9,900 bases of DNA from Clostridia bacterium (GTDB taxonomy: Bacteria; Bacillota; Clostridia; UBA1381): assembly GCA_017420825.1 (NCBI GenBank), contig JAFQNU010000197.1, positions 1 through 9,900 of the forward strand, read 5' to 3'. The notes under the pieces were generated by a model that saw only the letters and a program-made list of their open reading frames with translations, was not told where the DNA came from and did no database searches. Positions 1-7,665 of this stretch are shown piece after piece (within the stretch, counting starts at the first letter, position 1; each line of letters starts with the position of its first letter). The position numbers and the translations under genes are program-made.

Positions 1-1
1 T

Positions 2-853
2 ATTTATTATCCTTTTAAAAAGACTGAAACGGAGTTCATTATCCCGAACACTGTAAAAACGATTGGAATGTGTGCAATTACATTGTGTGAAAGTCTTAAC
101 AGCATTGTTATTCCTGACGGTGTTGAAACAATCGAGGATTGTGCATTTATATGCAATGCAGTAAGAGAGTTTAACATTCCTGCGTCGGTTAAAAACATAG
201 GCATGGACGTATTTTATGAGGATAATCCTGTTATTGAGGCGATTAATGTAGACGAAAATAACACAGCTTACAGTTCGGTTGACGGAGTTTTGTATAACAA
301 AAATAAAACAGAGCTTGTGGAATATCCGAGAGGCAGAAAGGATAGTTTTTATGCTGTACCTGAGGGTGTGGAAATAATAATCGCTAATTTCTTTAATGCA
401 AGCTTAAAAACTATATATATACCAAAATCGGTTAAAGAGCTTGGGGAGTGGACAAATTTATTTACACTTGAAAAGATATTATATCCCGGTACGGAAGAGG
501 AATACTGCAAGATAAATAATTATGTGTATGCACAGAATATGGAGTTTAATTATAAAGAAAGCAAGAAAATAACAGCCACTGTTAACAACGTATATCAGGA
601 AGGCAGAGTTCTGATTTCGGTGAATTTTGACAAGGTTGAAAAGGAATGTAAAATGTGGGCGGCAGTATATGATTTGAGCGGTAAGCTTGTTAAAATTTTT
701 GATGAGGATATAAAAATCGATACAGAAAATAAAGATATAACCTTCAATGCAGGAGAGGAATATAAGGGTTATGATGTTAAGGTGATGTTTTGGGAGGAAA
801 GCATGACGCCCATTATAAATTCATTGTGCGGAAAAATTGAAGCGGGTTTGTAA
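2..853 (+). CDS. BspA-like leucine-rich repeat surface protein, C-terminal part (5' end outside window)
   Basis: The reading frame is open from the first bases of the window, so this is the last 283 residues of a longer protein; the ATG at 68 is internal. Residues ~10-180 (counted from base 2) carry degenerate LRR_5/BspA-type repeats: recurring IP-x-(S/G)-V-x-x-I turns (IPNTVKTI, IPDGVETI, IPASVKNI, IPKSVKEL), the inter-repeat block NNTAYSSVDGVLYNKNKTEL typical of this family, and a LYPGTEEEY cap at ~160-168. After this, residues ~189-283 form a separate predicted beta-rich domain (ITATVNNV...VLISVNF...WAAVYDLSGKLV...VKVMFWEES). It resembles, from memory, C-terminal modules on secreted clostridial carbohydrate-active proteins. 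BspA-like proteins are usually secreted or surface-exposed adhesins. A signal peptide would lie upstream and cannot be seen. No sortase motif or C-terminal membrane anchor is present. The LRR call is firm; the function is inferred only from family. Confidence 0.85.
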   Translation: MYYPFKKTETEFIIPNTVKTIGMCAITLCESLNSIVIPDGVETIEDCAFICNAVREFNIPASVKNIGMDVFYEDNPVIEAINVDENNTAYSSVDGVLYNKNKTELVEYPRGRKDSFYAVPEGVEIIIANFFNASLKTIYIPKSVKELGEWTNLFTLEKILYPGTEEEYCKINNYVYAQNMEFNYKESKKITATVNNVYQEGRVLISVNFDKVEKECKMWAAVYDLSGKLVKIFDEDIKIDTENKDITFNAGEEYKGYDVKVMFWEESMTPIINSLCGKIEAGL

Positions 854-907
854 TGTGTAAATTAACTCATATAGTCGCACAGATATTAATTCTTTATGAA
901 AAATAAC

Positions 908-950
908 AAAAATATCAACATTTTTGAAAAAAGATGTTGATATTTTTTTT
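908..950 (+). terminator. Intrinsic terminator of the LRR gene
   Basis: A perfect 14-bp stem pairs 908-921 (AAAAATATCAACAT) with 934-947 (ATGTTGATATTTTT). Three further T-A pairs inside it close on a GAAA loop at 926-929. The 3' arm runs into eight T residues (943-950). It begins 54 nt after the LRR stop codon. The A-rich 5' flank means it could also act in the opposite direction, though no gene on the - strand needs it. Confidence 0.9.
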
Positions 951-965
951 GATAAGAGGTATAAT
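937..965 (+). promoter_or_regulatory. Sigma-A type promoter for the gltX operon
   Basis: TTGATA (937-942, 5/6 match to the -35 consensus) and TATAAT (960-965, exact -10) are separated by an optimal 17 bp. A second TATAAT overlaps at 965-970 but has no well-spaced -35. The expected transcription start is near 972, giving a leader of about 28 nt before gltX, too short for a T-box. The -35 box lies wholly inside the 3' arm of the preceding terminator. Confidence 0.8.
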
Positions 966-1000
966 ATAATAGTATTTTTGTATATTTTGAAAGGTAAGGT

Positions 1001-2668
1001 ATGAAAATGGATAATAAAAAGCTTGCAGAGCTGTTATTTCCACAAATCGAACAAACAAAAGAGGAAATTGAGAACAGCTATAAAAAAAGAGATTTACCAC
1101 AGGGAGCAAGAGTTACAAGATTTGCACCGAGTCCGACAGGATTTTTACATATAGGCGGACTTTTTGCGGCATTTGTATCGGAAAGAGCGGCACACACAAC
1201 AGACGGTGTATTTTACCTTAGAATAGAGGACACCGATAAAAAACGTGAGGTTGAAAACGGTGTAACAGGTATTGTTAAAGGTATTACCGATTTTGGAATA
1301 AAAATTGATGAGGGTATGCTTTCGGAAACCGAGTCAGTTGGCGATTATGCTCCTTATATTCAAAGTAAAAGAGCAAAAATTTATCAGAGCTATTGTAAGG
1401 ATTTAGTAGAAAAGGGACTTGCTTATCCGTGCTTCTGTTCTGCGGAGGAATTAAATGCTGTAAGAGAGGAACAGGAAAAGAACAAGGAAAATCCGGGCTA
1501 CTACGGAAAATATGCAAAGTGTCGGGATTTGACTCTAGAGCAAATTGAAGAAAATATAAAAAATGGTATGCCATATGTTTTAAGACTGAAATCTCCCGGA
1601 GATGAAAATAAAAGAATATCCTTTGAGGATGGTATAAAGGGTACAATCGAGATGCCTGAAAATATATTGGACATTGTTCTTTTAAAAACAGACGGTATTC
1701 CGACATATCATTTTGCACACGCAATTGACGACCATTTAATGGGTACAAACTATGTTATAAGAGGTGATGAGTGGATTTCATCAGCACCCATACATTTACA
1801 GCTTTTTGATGTGCTCGGTTTTGAAACTCCAAGCTACGCACACATTTCTCCTATAATGAAGGAGGACGAAGAAACAGGCGGTAAGAGAAAGCTTTCAAAG
1901 AGAAAGGACCCTGAGGCGGCGGTAAGCTATTACCACGAGGTGGGTTATCCTAATAAGGCAGTTCTGGAATATCTGTATACAATAGCAAACTCGAATTATG
2001 AGCAGTGGAGAATGGAAAATCCTGACACTCCTATGGAGGAATTTGAATTTGATTTTGCACATATGAGTAAAGCAGGAGCACTTTTTGATTTGGTTAAGCT
2101 TACCGACGTCAGCAAGACATACATTTCAAAACTTACAACAGATGAAGTGTTTGAAGGAGTTAAGGCGTGGGCAGAGGAATATAACAAAGATTTTTATGAA
2201 CTGCTCATGAAAGATACTGATTATTCAAAGAGTATATTTGCAATAGAGAGAGGAAATGAAAAGCCGAGAAAGGATATAGCAAAGTGGGAGGACACACCCG
2301 CATATACAGAATACTTCTTTAATGCTCCCGAAGCTTACGATTTTCCCGAAAACCTTTCAAAAGAGGATATGATTGAAATTCTCCAGAAGTATAAAAAGGT
2401 ATATAATCATAACGATATAGCCGATGATTGGTTCCCAAGAGTAAGGGATATGAGTGAAGCACTCGGCTATGCAAAGGCACCTAAATTCTATAAGAAAAAC
2501 CCTGAGGAATTTAAAGGTCATGTCGGAGATGTAAGCTCGGTTATAAGAGTTGCGGCAACAGGAAGAAGAAATACCCCGGACCTGTATCAGATATTGCAGG
2601 TGCTTGGTGAGAAGGAAACAATGGATAGATTTGACAGGGCAATTTCTGCGCTGAAGGAGGAAAAATAA
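1001..2668 (+). CDS. gltX: Glutamate--tRNA ligase (GluRS)
   Basis: Cytoplasmic class I synthetase that charges tRNA-Glu with glutamate using ATP. The 555 residues show the HIGH-type signature in RFAPSPTGFLHIGG (HIGG at 50-53) and the KMSKS-type loop KLSKR at 297-301. They also show a Cys-x-Cys pair (C144, C146) with a later C174, a partial zinc-binding knuckle in which the usual fourth ligand is not obvious (CRD where E. coli has CRH), and a C-terminal anticodon-binding helical region ending in IRVAATGRR...LGEKETMDRFDRAI. It is longer than the usual 470-500 residues, mainly from a charged N-terminal extension of about 35 residues before the first strand and insertions in the second half. ATG 1001 and ATG 1007 are both possible starts: GAAAGG (989-994) suits the first, TAAGG (995-999) the second. 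It is the first gene of the probable operon. The adjoining glnS suggests this GluRS need not misacylate tRNA-Gln; that is inference. Confidence 0.95.
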   Translation: MKMDNKKLAELLFPQIEQTKEEIENSYKKRDLPQGARVTRFAPSPTGFLHIGGLFAAFVSERAAHTTDGVFYLRIEDTDKKREVENGVTGIVKGITDFGIKIDEGMLSETESVGDYAPYIQSKRAKIYQSYCKDLVEKGLAYPCFCSAEELNAVREEQEKNKENPGYYGKYAKCRDLTLEQIEENIKNGMPYVLRLKSPGDENKRISFEDGIKGTIEMPENILDIVLLKTDGIPTYHFAHAIDDHLMGTNYVIRGDEWISSAPIHLQLFDVLGFETPSYAHISPIMKEDEETGGKRKLSKRKDPEAAVSYYHEVGYPNKAVLEYLYTIANSNYEQWRMENPDTPMEEFEFDFAHMSKAGALFDLVKLTDVSKTYISKLTTDEVFEGVKAWAEEYNKDFYELLMKDTDYSKSIFAIERGNEKPRKDIAKWEDTPAYTEYFFNAPEAYDFPENLSKEDMIEILQKYKKVYNHNDIADDWFPRVRDMSEALGYAKAPKFYKKNPEEFKGHVGDVSSVIRVAATGRRNTPDLYQILQVLGEKETMDRFDRAISALKEEK

Positions 2669-4339
2669 ATGGCTGAAGAATTTGTAAGCACTAATTTTAT
2701 ACATGAGGCAATAAATAAGGATTTGGCAGATGGAGTCTACACAAGAGTACAGACAAGATTTCCGCCTGAGCCTAACGGCTATTTGCACATAGGTCATGCA
2801 AAAGCAATTTGCATAGACTTTGCGACAGCGATGAAGTATAACGGTACCTGTAATTTAAGACTTGACGATACAAACCCCACCAAGGAGGACACAGAGTACG
2901 TTGATGCAATCAAGGAGGATATTGAGTGGCTCGGATTTAAGTGGGATAAGATTTTATATGCGTCAGATTATTTTGACGCAATCTATGATTGCGCTGTAAA
3001 GCTTATAAAAATGGGAAAAGCCTTTGTTGATGATTTGAGTGCAGATGAAATAAGAGAGTACAGGGGAACGCTTACCGAACCAGGTAAGGACAGCCCTTAT
3101 AAAAACAGAAGCATTGAGGAAAATCTCGACTTATTTGAGAGGATGACAAAGGGTGAGTTTGAAAACGGGGAAAAGGTGTTAAGAGCTAAAATTGATATGT
3201 CATCACCAAATCTAAATATGAGAGACCCTGTTATTTACAGAATTTTGCACGCAGAGCACCACAGAACAGGTAATAAGTGGTGTGTTTATCCTATGTATGA
3301 TTTTGCACACCCGATTTCAGATACTGTTGAGGGTGTAACACATTCGTTGTGTTCATTGGAGTTTGAGGACCACAGACCACTTTATGATTGGGTATTAAAG
3401 GAGCTTGGGTTTGAACAACCGTCAAGACAGATTGAGTTTGCAAGAATGAACTTAAACTACACTCTGACAAGTAAGAGAAAGTGTTTAAAGCTTGTTAATG
3501 ACGGAATAGTATCAGGCTGGGATGATCCGAGAATGGGAACTCTTTGCGGTATGAGAAGAAGAGGCTATACTGCCGATGCGATTAAGGATTTTTGTGAGAG
3601 AATAGGTGTTGCAAAGGCGAACAGTGTAATTGACTTTAGCTTGCTTGAGCATTGTGTGAGAGAGGATTTGAATAAGAAAGCTCCACGTGCAATGGCTGTT
3701 TTAAGACCTATAAAGCTTGTAATTGACAATTATCCAGAGGATAAGATTGAACAGATTGAAGTAGAAATAAATCCTGAAAATACCGAAGCAGGAAAAAGAA
3801 CTGTTGAGTTCTCTAAGGTTCTCTACATAGAAGAGGACGATTTTATGGAGGACGCACCAAAGAAATATTTCCGTTTGAAACCGGGACAGGAGGTAAGATT
3901 AAAGAGCGCGTATTATGTGACAGCAACCTCATGCGTCAAGGATGAAAACGGAAAGGTCACAGAGGTTCATTGCACCTATGACCCTGAAACAAAGGGCGGA
4001 GATTCTCCTGATGGAAGAAAGGTTAAGGGTACTATTCACTGGGTAAGTGCAACAAATGCAGTAGATGCAACAATCAGACTTTATGACAGATTATTTAATG
4101 TAGAAAATCCGTCTGATGAGAGTAAGGTCGGAAGCTTTACAGAAAACCTGAATCCTTCATCGGTTGAAGTTTTGGAAAATTGTAAGCTTGAGAGCAACTT
4201 GGCAGATGTTAAGCCTGGCGATAGCTTCCAATTCTTAAGAATGGGATATTTCTGTGTTGATACAGACAGTACAAAGGAAAATATTATAATTAACAGGACA
4301 GTGGCATTGAAAGATTCATGGGCTAAAATTAAGAATTAA
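2669..4339 (+). CDS. glnS: Glutamine--tRNA ligase (GlnRS)
   Basis: Class I synthetase that attaches glutamine directly to tRNA-Gln in the cytoplasm. The 556 residues align by eye along their whole length with E. coli GlnRS (about 554 aa). They carry FPPEPNGYLHIGHAK (HIGH at 40-43), LRLDDTNP (64-71), REYRGTLTEPGK (129-140), RAKIDMSSP, GNKWCVYPMYDFAH, THSLCSLEF, WDDPRMGTL and RRRGYTADAI. The KMSKS-type loop is LTSKRK (266-271), with Thr where E. coli has Met. The C-terminal beta-barrel anticodon domain is present through GRKVKGTIHWVSA and the closing NRTVALKDSWAKI. The ATG directly follows the gltX TAA with no spacer, and its AAGGAGG (2654-2660) lies within the last gltX codons, so the two are probably translationally coupled. 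GlnRS has a patchy distribution in Firmicutes, many of which use GatCAB instead; its presence implies direct glutaminylation here. Confidence 0.97.
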   Translation: MAEEFVSTNFIHEAINKDLADGVYTRVQTRFPPEPNGYLHIGHAKAICIDFATAMKYNGTCNLRLDDTNPTKEDTEYVDAIKEDIEWLGFKWDKILYASDYFDAIYDCAVKLIKMGKAFVDDLSADEIREYRGTLTEPGKDSPYKNRSIEENLDLFERMTKGEFENGEKVLRAKIDMSSPNLNMRDPVIYRILHAEHHRTGNKWCVYPMYDFAHPISDTVEGVTHSLCSLEFEDHRPLYDWVLKELGFEQPSRQIEFARMNLNYTLTSKRKCLKLVNDGIVSGWDDPRMGTLCGMRRRGYTADAIKDFCERIGVAKANSVIDFSLLEHCVREDLNKKAPRAMAVLRPIKLVIDNYPEDKIEQIEVEINPENTEAGKRTVEFSKVLYIEEDDFMEDAPKKYFRLKPGQEVRLKSAYYVTATSCVKDENGKVTEVHCTYDPETKGGDSPDGRKVKGTIHWVSATNAVDATIRLYDRLFNVENPSDESKVGSFTENLNPSSVEVLENCKLESNLADVKPGDSFQFLRMGYFCVDTDSTKENIIINRTVALKDSWAKIKN

Positions 4340-4375
4340 ACTGAATAAATTACAGTTTTTGGAAAGGATAACAAA

Positions 4376-5566
4376 ATGGATTATACAAAATTTTACTCTG
4401 ACAGAGTAAAGCCAATGAAAGGCTCAGCTATCAGAGAAATGTTTAAAAGAATGGCAGATCCGCAAATTATATCATTAGCAGGCGGTAATCCTGCATCGGA
4501 GTTATTTCCAGGTGAGGAGCTTTCAAAAATATCAGAAAAGATTTTAAGAGAAAAGCCAGCACAGGCATTGCAGTACGGTACAACCGACGGCTTGCCTGCT
4601 ATGAAGGAATGTGCAATAAAAAGAGCGAAAAAGGTTGATGCATATACAGAGGGTGATTCTGTCATTATTATGACAGGGGCAAATCAGGGAATAGACTTAA
4701 CAGCAAAGGCACTTATCAATAAGGGTGATAAGATAATTGTTGAAAGTCCAAGCTTTATCGGTAGCTTAAATGCTTTCAGAACATACGAGTGTGAGCTTGT
4801 AGGTGTTGAGGTTGAGGCTGACGGAATGAATATTGAGGCATTGGAGAAAGCTTTGGCTGAAAATGATGGCGTAAAAATGATTTATACTATTCCTACATTC
4901 CAGAACCCAACAGGAACAACTATGCCCTTATCTAAAAGACAAAAGCTTATTGAGCTTGCAAATAAGTATGATGTATTGGTGCTTGAGGATAACCCATATG
5001 GTGATTTGAGATTTAGCGGTGAAGAAGTGCCAACCTTAAAATCTCTTGATACAGAGGGCAGAGTTATATATGCAGGTTCATTTTCTAAAATACTATCACC
5101 GGGTATGCGTCTTGGCTATATTATCGGTGCAGAAGAGCTGCTTACTAAAATAGAAATATTAAAGCAGGTAAATGATGTTCATACTCCTGTTTTAACACAG
5201 ATGATGTGTGTAGAGTTTATGGAAAAGTATGATATAGATGAGTATATTGAAAAGAACAGAGAACTATATGGCAGAAAGTGCAGTGCCATGCTTGAAGCTA
5301 TGGATGAGTATTTCCCGAAAGGAAAAGTAAAATGGACAGTTCCAGAGGGTGGAATATTCATGTGGTGCGAATGTCCCGATGTTTCCGATATTTCAGTTCT
5401 TGTTGATAAAGCATTGGAGAAAAAGGTTGCGATAGTTCCGGGTTCAAACTTTGCGATTGACATTAACGAACCATCTAACAAATTCAGACTTAACTATTCT
5501 TCCGCAACAATTGAGAAGATAACAGAAGGAATTAAGAGATTAGGCGAAGCCTTGGAGGAAATATAA
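4376..5566 (+). CDS. PLP-dependent class I/II aminotransferase (2-aminoadipate/MocR-like type)
   Basis: Fold-type I PLP enzyme of 396 residues that moves an amino group between an amino acid and a 2-oxo acid in the cytoplasm. Recognisable elements: SLAGGNP (33-39) at the N-terminal arm; LQYGTTDGLPAMKE with Y68; TGANQGIDL (100-108), which binds the cofactor phosphate; N177 in QNPTG; D205 and Y208 in EDNPYGD, which contact the pyridine ring; the Schiff-base lysine K238 in GSFSKILSPGMRLGY; and R371 in KFRLNYS, which binds the substrate carboxylate. This layout matches the LysN / 2-aminoadipate / MocR aminotransferase group, without the N-terminal GntR DNA-binding domain of true MocR regulators. 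A GGAAAGGA site (4361-4368) precedes the ATG, 36 nt after glnS. The stop overlaps the trpS start by one base. Substrate is not deducible; aromatic, branched-chain and aminoadipate activities all occur in this group. Confidence 0.92.
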   Translation: MDYTKFYSDRVKPMKGSAIREMFKRMADPQIISLAGGNPASELFPGEELSKISEKILREKPAQALQYGTTDGLPAMKECAIKRAKKVDAYTEGDSVIIMTGANQGIDLTAKALINKGDKIIVESPSFIGSLNAFRTYECELVGVEVEADGMNIEALEKALAENDGVKMIYTIPTFQNPTGTTMPLSKRQKLIELANKYDVLVLEDNPYGDLRFSGEEVPTLKSLDTEGRVIYAGSFSKILSPGMRLGYIIGAEELLTKIEILKQVNDVHTPVLTQMMCVEFMEKYDIDEYIEKNRELYGRKCSAMLEAMDEYFPKGKVKWTVPEGGIFMWCECPDVSDISVLVDKALEKKVAIVPGSNFAIDINEPSNKFRLNYSSATIEKITEGIKRLGEALEEI

Positions 5567-6570
5567 TGGAAGATAATAAAAAAGTAATATTCTCAGCGGT
5601 ACAGCCGTCGGGAAATATAACTCTTGGTAATTACCTCGGAGCAATAAAAAATTGGGTTGATTTACAGAATGACCATCATTGCTGTTATTCAATTGTTGAC
5701 GAGCACTCGATAACTGTACGTCAAAACCCGCAGGAGCTAAAAAAAAGAACGCTTGATTTATTAAAAATCTATATTGCGTGCGGAATTGACCCTGAAGAAA
5801 ATATTCTTTTCATTCAATCTCATGTACCTGCTCATGCACAGCTTGCATGGGTGCTTAACTGTTATACATATACAGGTGAGTTGTCAAGAATGACTCAATT
5901 TAAGGATAAGAGTAAGAAGCATACAGATAATGTAAATGCAGGCTTATACACCTATCCTGTTTTAATGGCGGCTGACATTTTGTTGTATCAGGCAGACCTT
6001 GTTCCTGTCGGAAAGGATCAGATGCAGCATATTGAACTGACAAGAAATATTGCACAGAGATTTAATGGTATTTATGGTGATGTTTTCAAAATTCCTGAAG
6101 GCTTTATGCCGAAGGCAGGTGCAAAGGTAATGAGCCTTGCAGAGCCGACAAAGAAAATGTCAAAATCAGACGAAAACCCTAAGGCATATATATCTATGCT
6201 TGATGACTTTAACGTTATTGCAAAGAAAATAAAGAGTGCTGTGACAGATAGTGAGGGTATCATTGAGTACCGTGAAAATGACGACACAAAAGCAGGTGTA
6301 AATAACCTTCTTACAATAATGTCTGCTGTTACAGGCAGGTCAATTGACAGTATTGTGGCAGAGTATCAGTCAAAGGGATATGGAGATTTTAAGGCTGATG
6401 TTGCTGAAGCGGTTGTTGAACATATCAGACCAATCAGACAGAGATATGATGAGTTGTCAGAGGATAAGGCATATCTTATTGATATATACACTAAGGGAGC
6501 AGAGAGAGCAAACCGTATCGCACAGAGAACTCTTAATAAGGTATATAAAAAGATTGGATTTATTCTGTAA
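5566..6570 (+). CDS. trpS: Tryptophan--tRNA ligase (TrpRS)
   Basis: Class Ic synthetase that charges tRNA-Trp. Its 334 residues match the usual bacterial length (~330). Motifs: AVQPSGNITLGNYLGA (11-26) is the HIGH-equivalent region of TrpRS; YPVLMAADILLYQAD contains D137, the residue equivalent to the indole-recognising Asp of the Bacillus enzyme; VPVGKDQ (147-152) follows; KKMSKSDENP holds an exact KMSKS (197-201). IVDEHSIT (43-50) is also typical. The ATG shares its A with the TAA of the aminotransferase (TAATG). GGAGG at 5554-5558 sits 7 nt upstream inside that gene, so translation is likely coupled. No T-box or trp leader precedes it, so tryptophan-specific control of its own transcript is not visible. 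Confidence 0.97.
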   Translation: MEDNKKVIFSAVQPSGNITLGNYLGAIKNWVDLQNDHHCCYSIVDEHSITVRQNPQELKKRTLDLLKIYIACGIDPEENILFIQSHVPAHAQLAWVLNCYTYTGELSRMTQFKDKSKKHTDNVNAGLYTYPVLMAADILLYQADLVPVGKDQMQHIELTRNIAQRFNGIYGDVFKIPEGFMPKAGAKVMSLAEPTKKMSKSDENPKAYISMLDDFNVIAKKIKSAVTDSEGIIEYRENDDTKAGVNNLLTIMSAVTGRSIDSIVAEYQSKGYGDFKADVAEAVVEHIRPIRQRYDELSEDKAYLIDIYTKGAERANRIAQRTLNKVYKKIGFIL

Positions 6571-6591
6571 TCGGGAAAGGGAACATTTATT

Positions 6592-7665
6592 ATGTATACA
6601 AAAGAATTGTTACTGCTTTTAGGTGCATGTATAACAGCGTTTATTTTTTCCTTTGCATCAACTCCTATTGTGGAGAGACTTGCGTTTAAGTGGAAGGCTA
6701 TTGATATACCAAAGGACGGCAGAAGAATGCATAAGCGCCCCATTCCAAGACTCGGAGGACTTGCTATAATATTTGGATTTATAGTTTCTGTGATGTGTTT
6801 TGGAATTATGACAAAACAATCGATTGCCATACTTGTTGGAGCATTCATAATTGCTGTTATGGGTATTGTAGATGATATCAAGGCGCTTGATGCAAAGCCT
6901 AAGTTTTTAATTCAGATTATAGCGGCATTAATAGTAGTTGTATTAGGAGATTTAAAAATACAGGTGTTTACAAATCCTAATATTTTTTCTGAAGCATCAT
7001 ATCTCGTAATACCAAACTGGGTATCTGTAATAATTTCTATTATATGGATCGTTTTTATAACTAACGCAGTTAACTTTATAGACGGTCTAGACGGACTGGC
7101 GGCAGGTGTTTCGGCAATTATGTCGGTAAGTCTTGCGTTTATAGCAACGAGACTTGGTGAGTATTCGGTGGCAGTTATTGGAGCGGCACTGATGGGTGCA
7201 TGTTTCGGATTTTTGCCATATAACTTTAACCCGGCAAAAATATTTATGGGTGATACAGGTTCGACATTTTTAGGATTTATCCTTGCTTGTGTAACTATTC
7301 AGGGAGTGTTTAAAAGCTATGCAATTATATCCTTTGCAGTCCCTGTGCTGATTTTGGGATTGCCATTGTTTGATGCTATATTTGCGATGGTAAGGCGAAT
7401 ACTAAAGGGTCAAAGTCCTATGCAGGCAGACCGTGGACATCTTCACCACAGATTGATTGATATGGGATTTTCACAAAAACAAACAGTATTTATTTTGTAT
7501 ATTATAAGCGGTATATTGGGAATAAGTGCAATTGTGCTTGCTGAGAGCGGTACATTAAGAGCGGTTATGATATTATTGTGTGTGTTAGTTTTGTTACTCG
7601 TTGGCGGACTATTACAAAAAGGTTTGAGAAAGCCGGAGGAGGAAGAAAAAAATGAAGAAAATTAA
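6592..7665 (+). CDS. tagO: Undecaprenyl-phosphate GlcNAc-1-phosphate transferase (TagO/WecA-like, MraY superfamily)
   Basis: Integral membrane enzyme expected to transfer GlcNAc-1-phosphate from UDP-GlcNAc to undecaprenyl phosphate, the first step of wall teichoic acid or another lipid-linked surface polymer. The 357 residues contain about ten or eleven hydrophobic segments and the superfamily motifs on the cytoplasmic loops: DGRRMHKRPIPRLGG (42-56); DD at 94-95 in GIVDDIKALDAKPKF; NAVNFIDGLDG (158-168); FMGDTGS (218-224), with the catalytic-site Asp; and RGHLHHRLIDMG, whose HLHH (283-286) marks the WecA/TagO branch rather than MraY. The tail is short and acidic (KPEEEEKNEEN). The start at 6592 is supported by AAAGGG 10 nt upstream and by the usual hydrophobic N-terminal helix. 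It lies 21 nt after trpS and overlaps mnaA by 14 nt. A different sugar-1-phosphate substrate is possible, but the mnaA neighbour favours GlcNAc. Confidence 0.92.
   Translation: MYTKELLLLLGACITAFIFSFASTPIVERLAFKWKAIDIPKDGRRMHKRPIPRLGGLAIIFGFIVSVMCFGIMTKQSIAILVGAFIIAVMGIVDDIKALDAKPKFLIQIIAALIVVVLGDLKIQVFTNPNIFSEASYLVIPNWVSVIISIIWIVFITNAVNFIDGLDGLAAGVSAIMSVSLAFIATRLGEYSVAVIGAALMGACFGFLPYNFNPAKIFMGDTGSTFLGFILACVTIQGVFKSYAIISFAVPVLILGLPLFDAIFAMVRRILKGQSPMQADRGHLHHRLIDMGFSQKQTVFILYIISGILGISAIVLAESGTLRAVMILLCVLVLLLVGGLLQKGLRKPEEEEKNEEN

Noticed and set aside
68..853. LRR gene read as a complete 261-residue protein starting at ATG 68
   Set aside because: The frame is open upstream to the window edge with a further LRR repeat (FIIPNTVKTIG), and no ribosome binding site precedes 68, so the gene is truncated by the window.
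854..1000. T-box leader before the synthetase operon
   Set aside because: The gap is only 147 nt, the promoter sits at its right end and no T-box core (TGGNACCGCG-like) is present.
1284..1748. 154-codon open frame on the - strand inside gltX
   Set aside because: Lies wholly opposite a well-conserved synthetase gene, has no family features and no ribosome binding context; it is a shadow frame. The same holds for the other antisense frames at 2357-2797, 6366-6881 and elsewhere.
4338..4360. Small hairpin (AAACTG/CAGTTT) followed by T residues between glnS and the aminotransferase gene
   Set aside because: Only six pairs, four of them A-T, with a 9-nt loop and a tail that runs straight into the next ribosome binding site. 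Too weak to call a terminator; at most slight attenuation.
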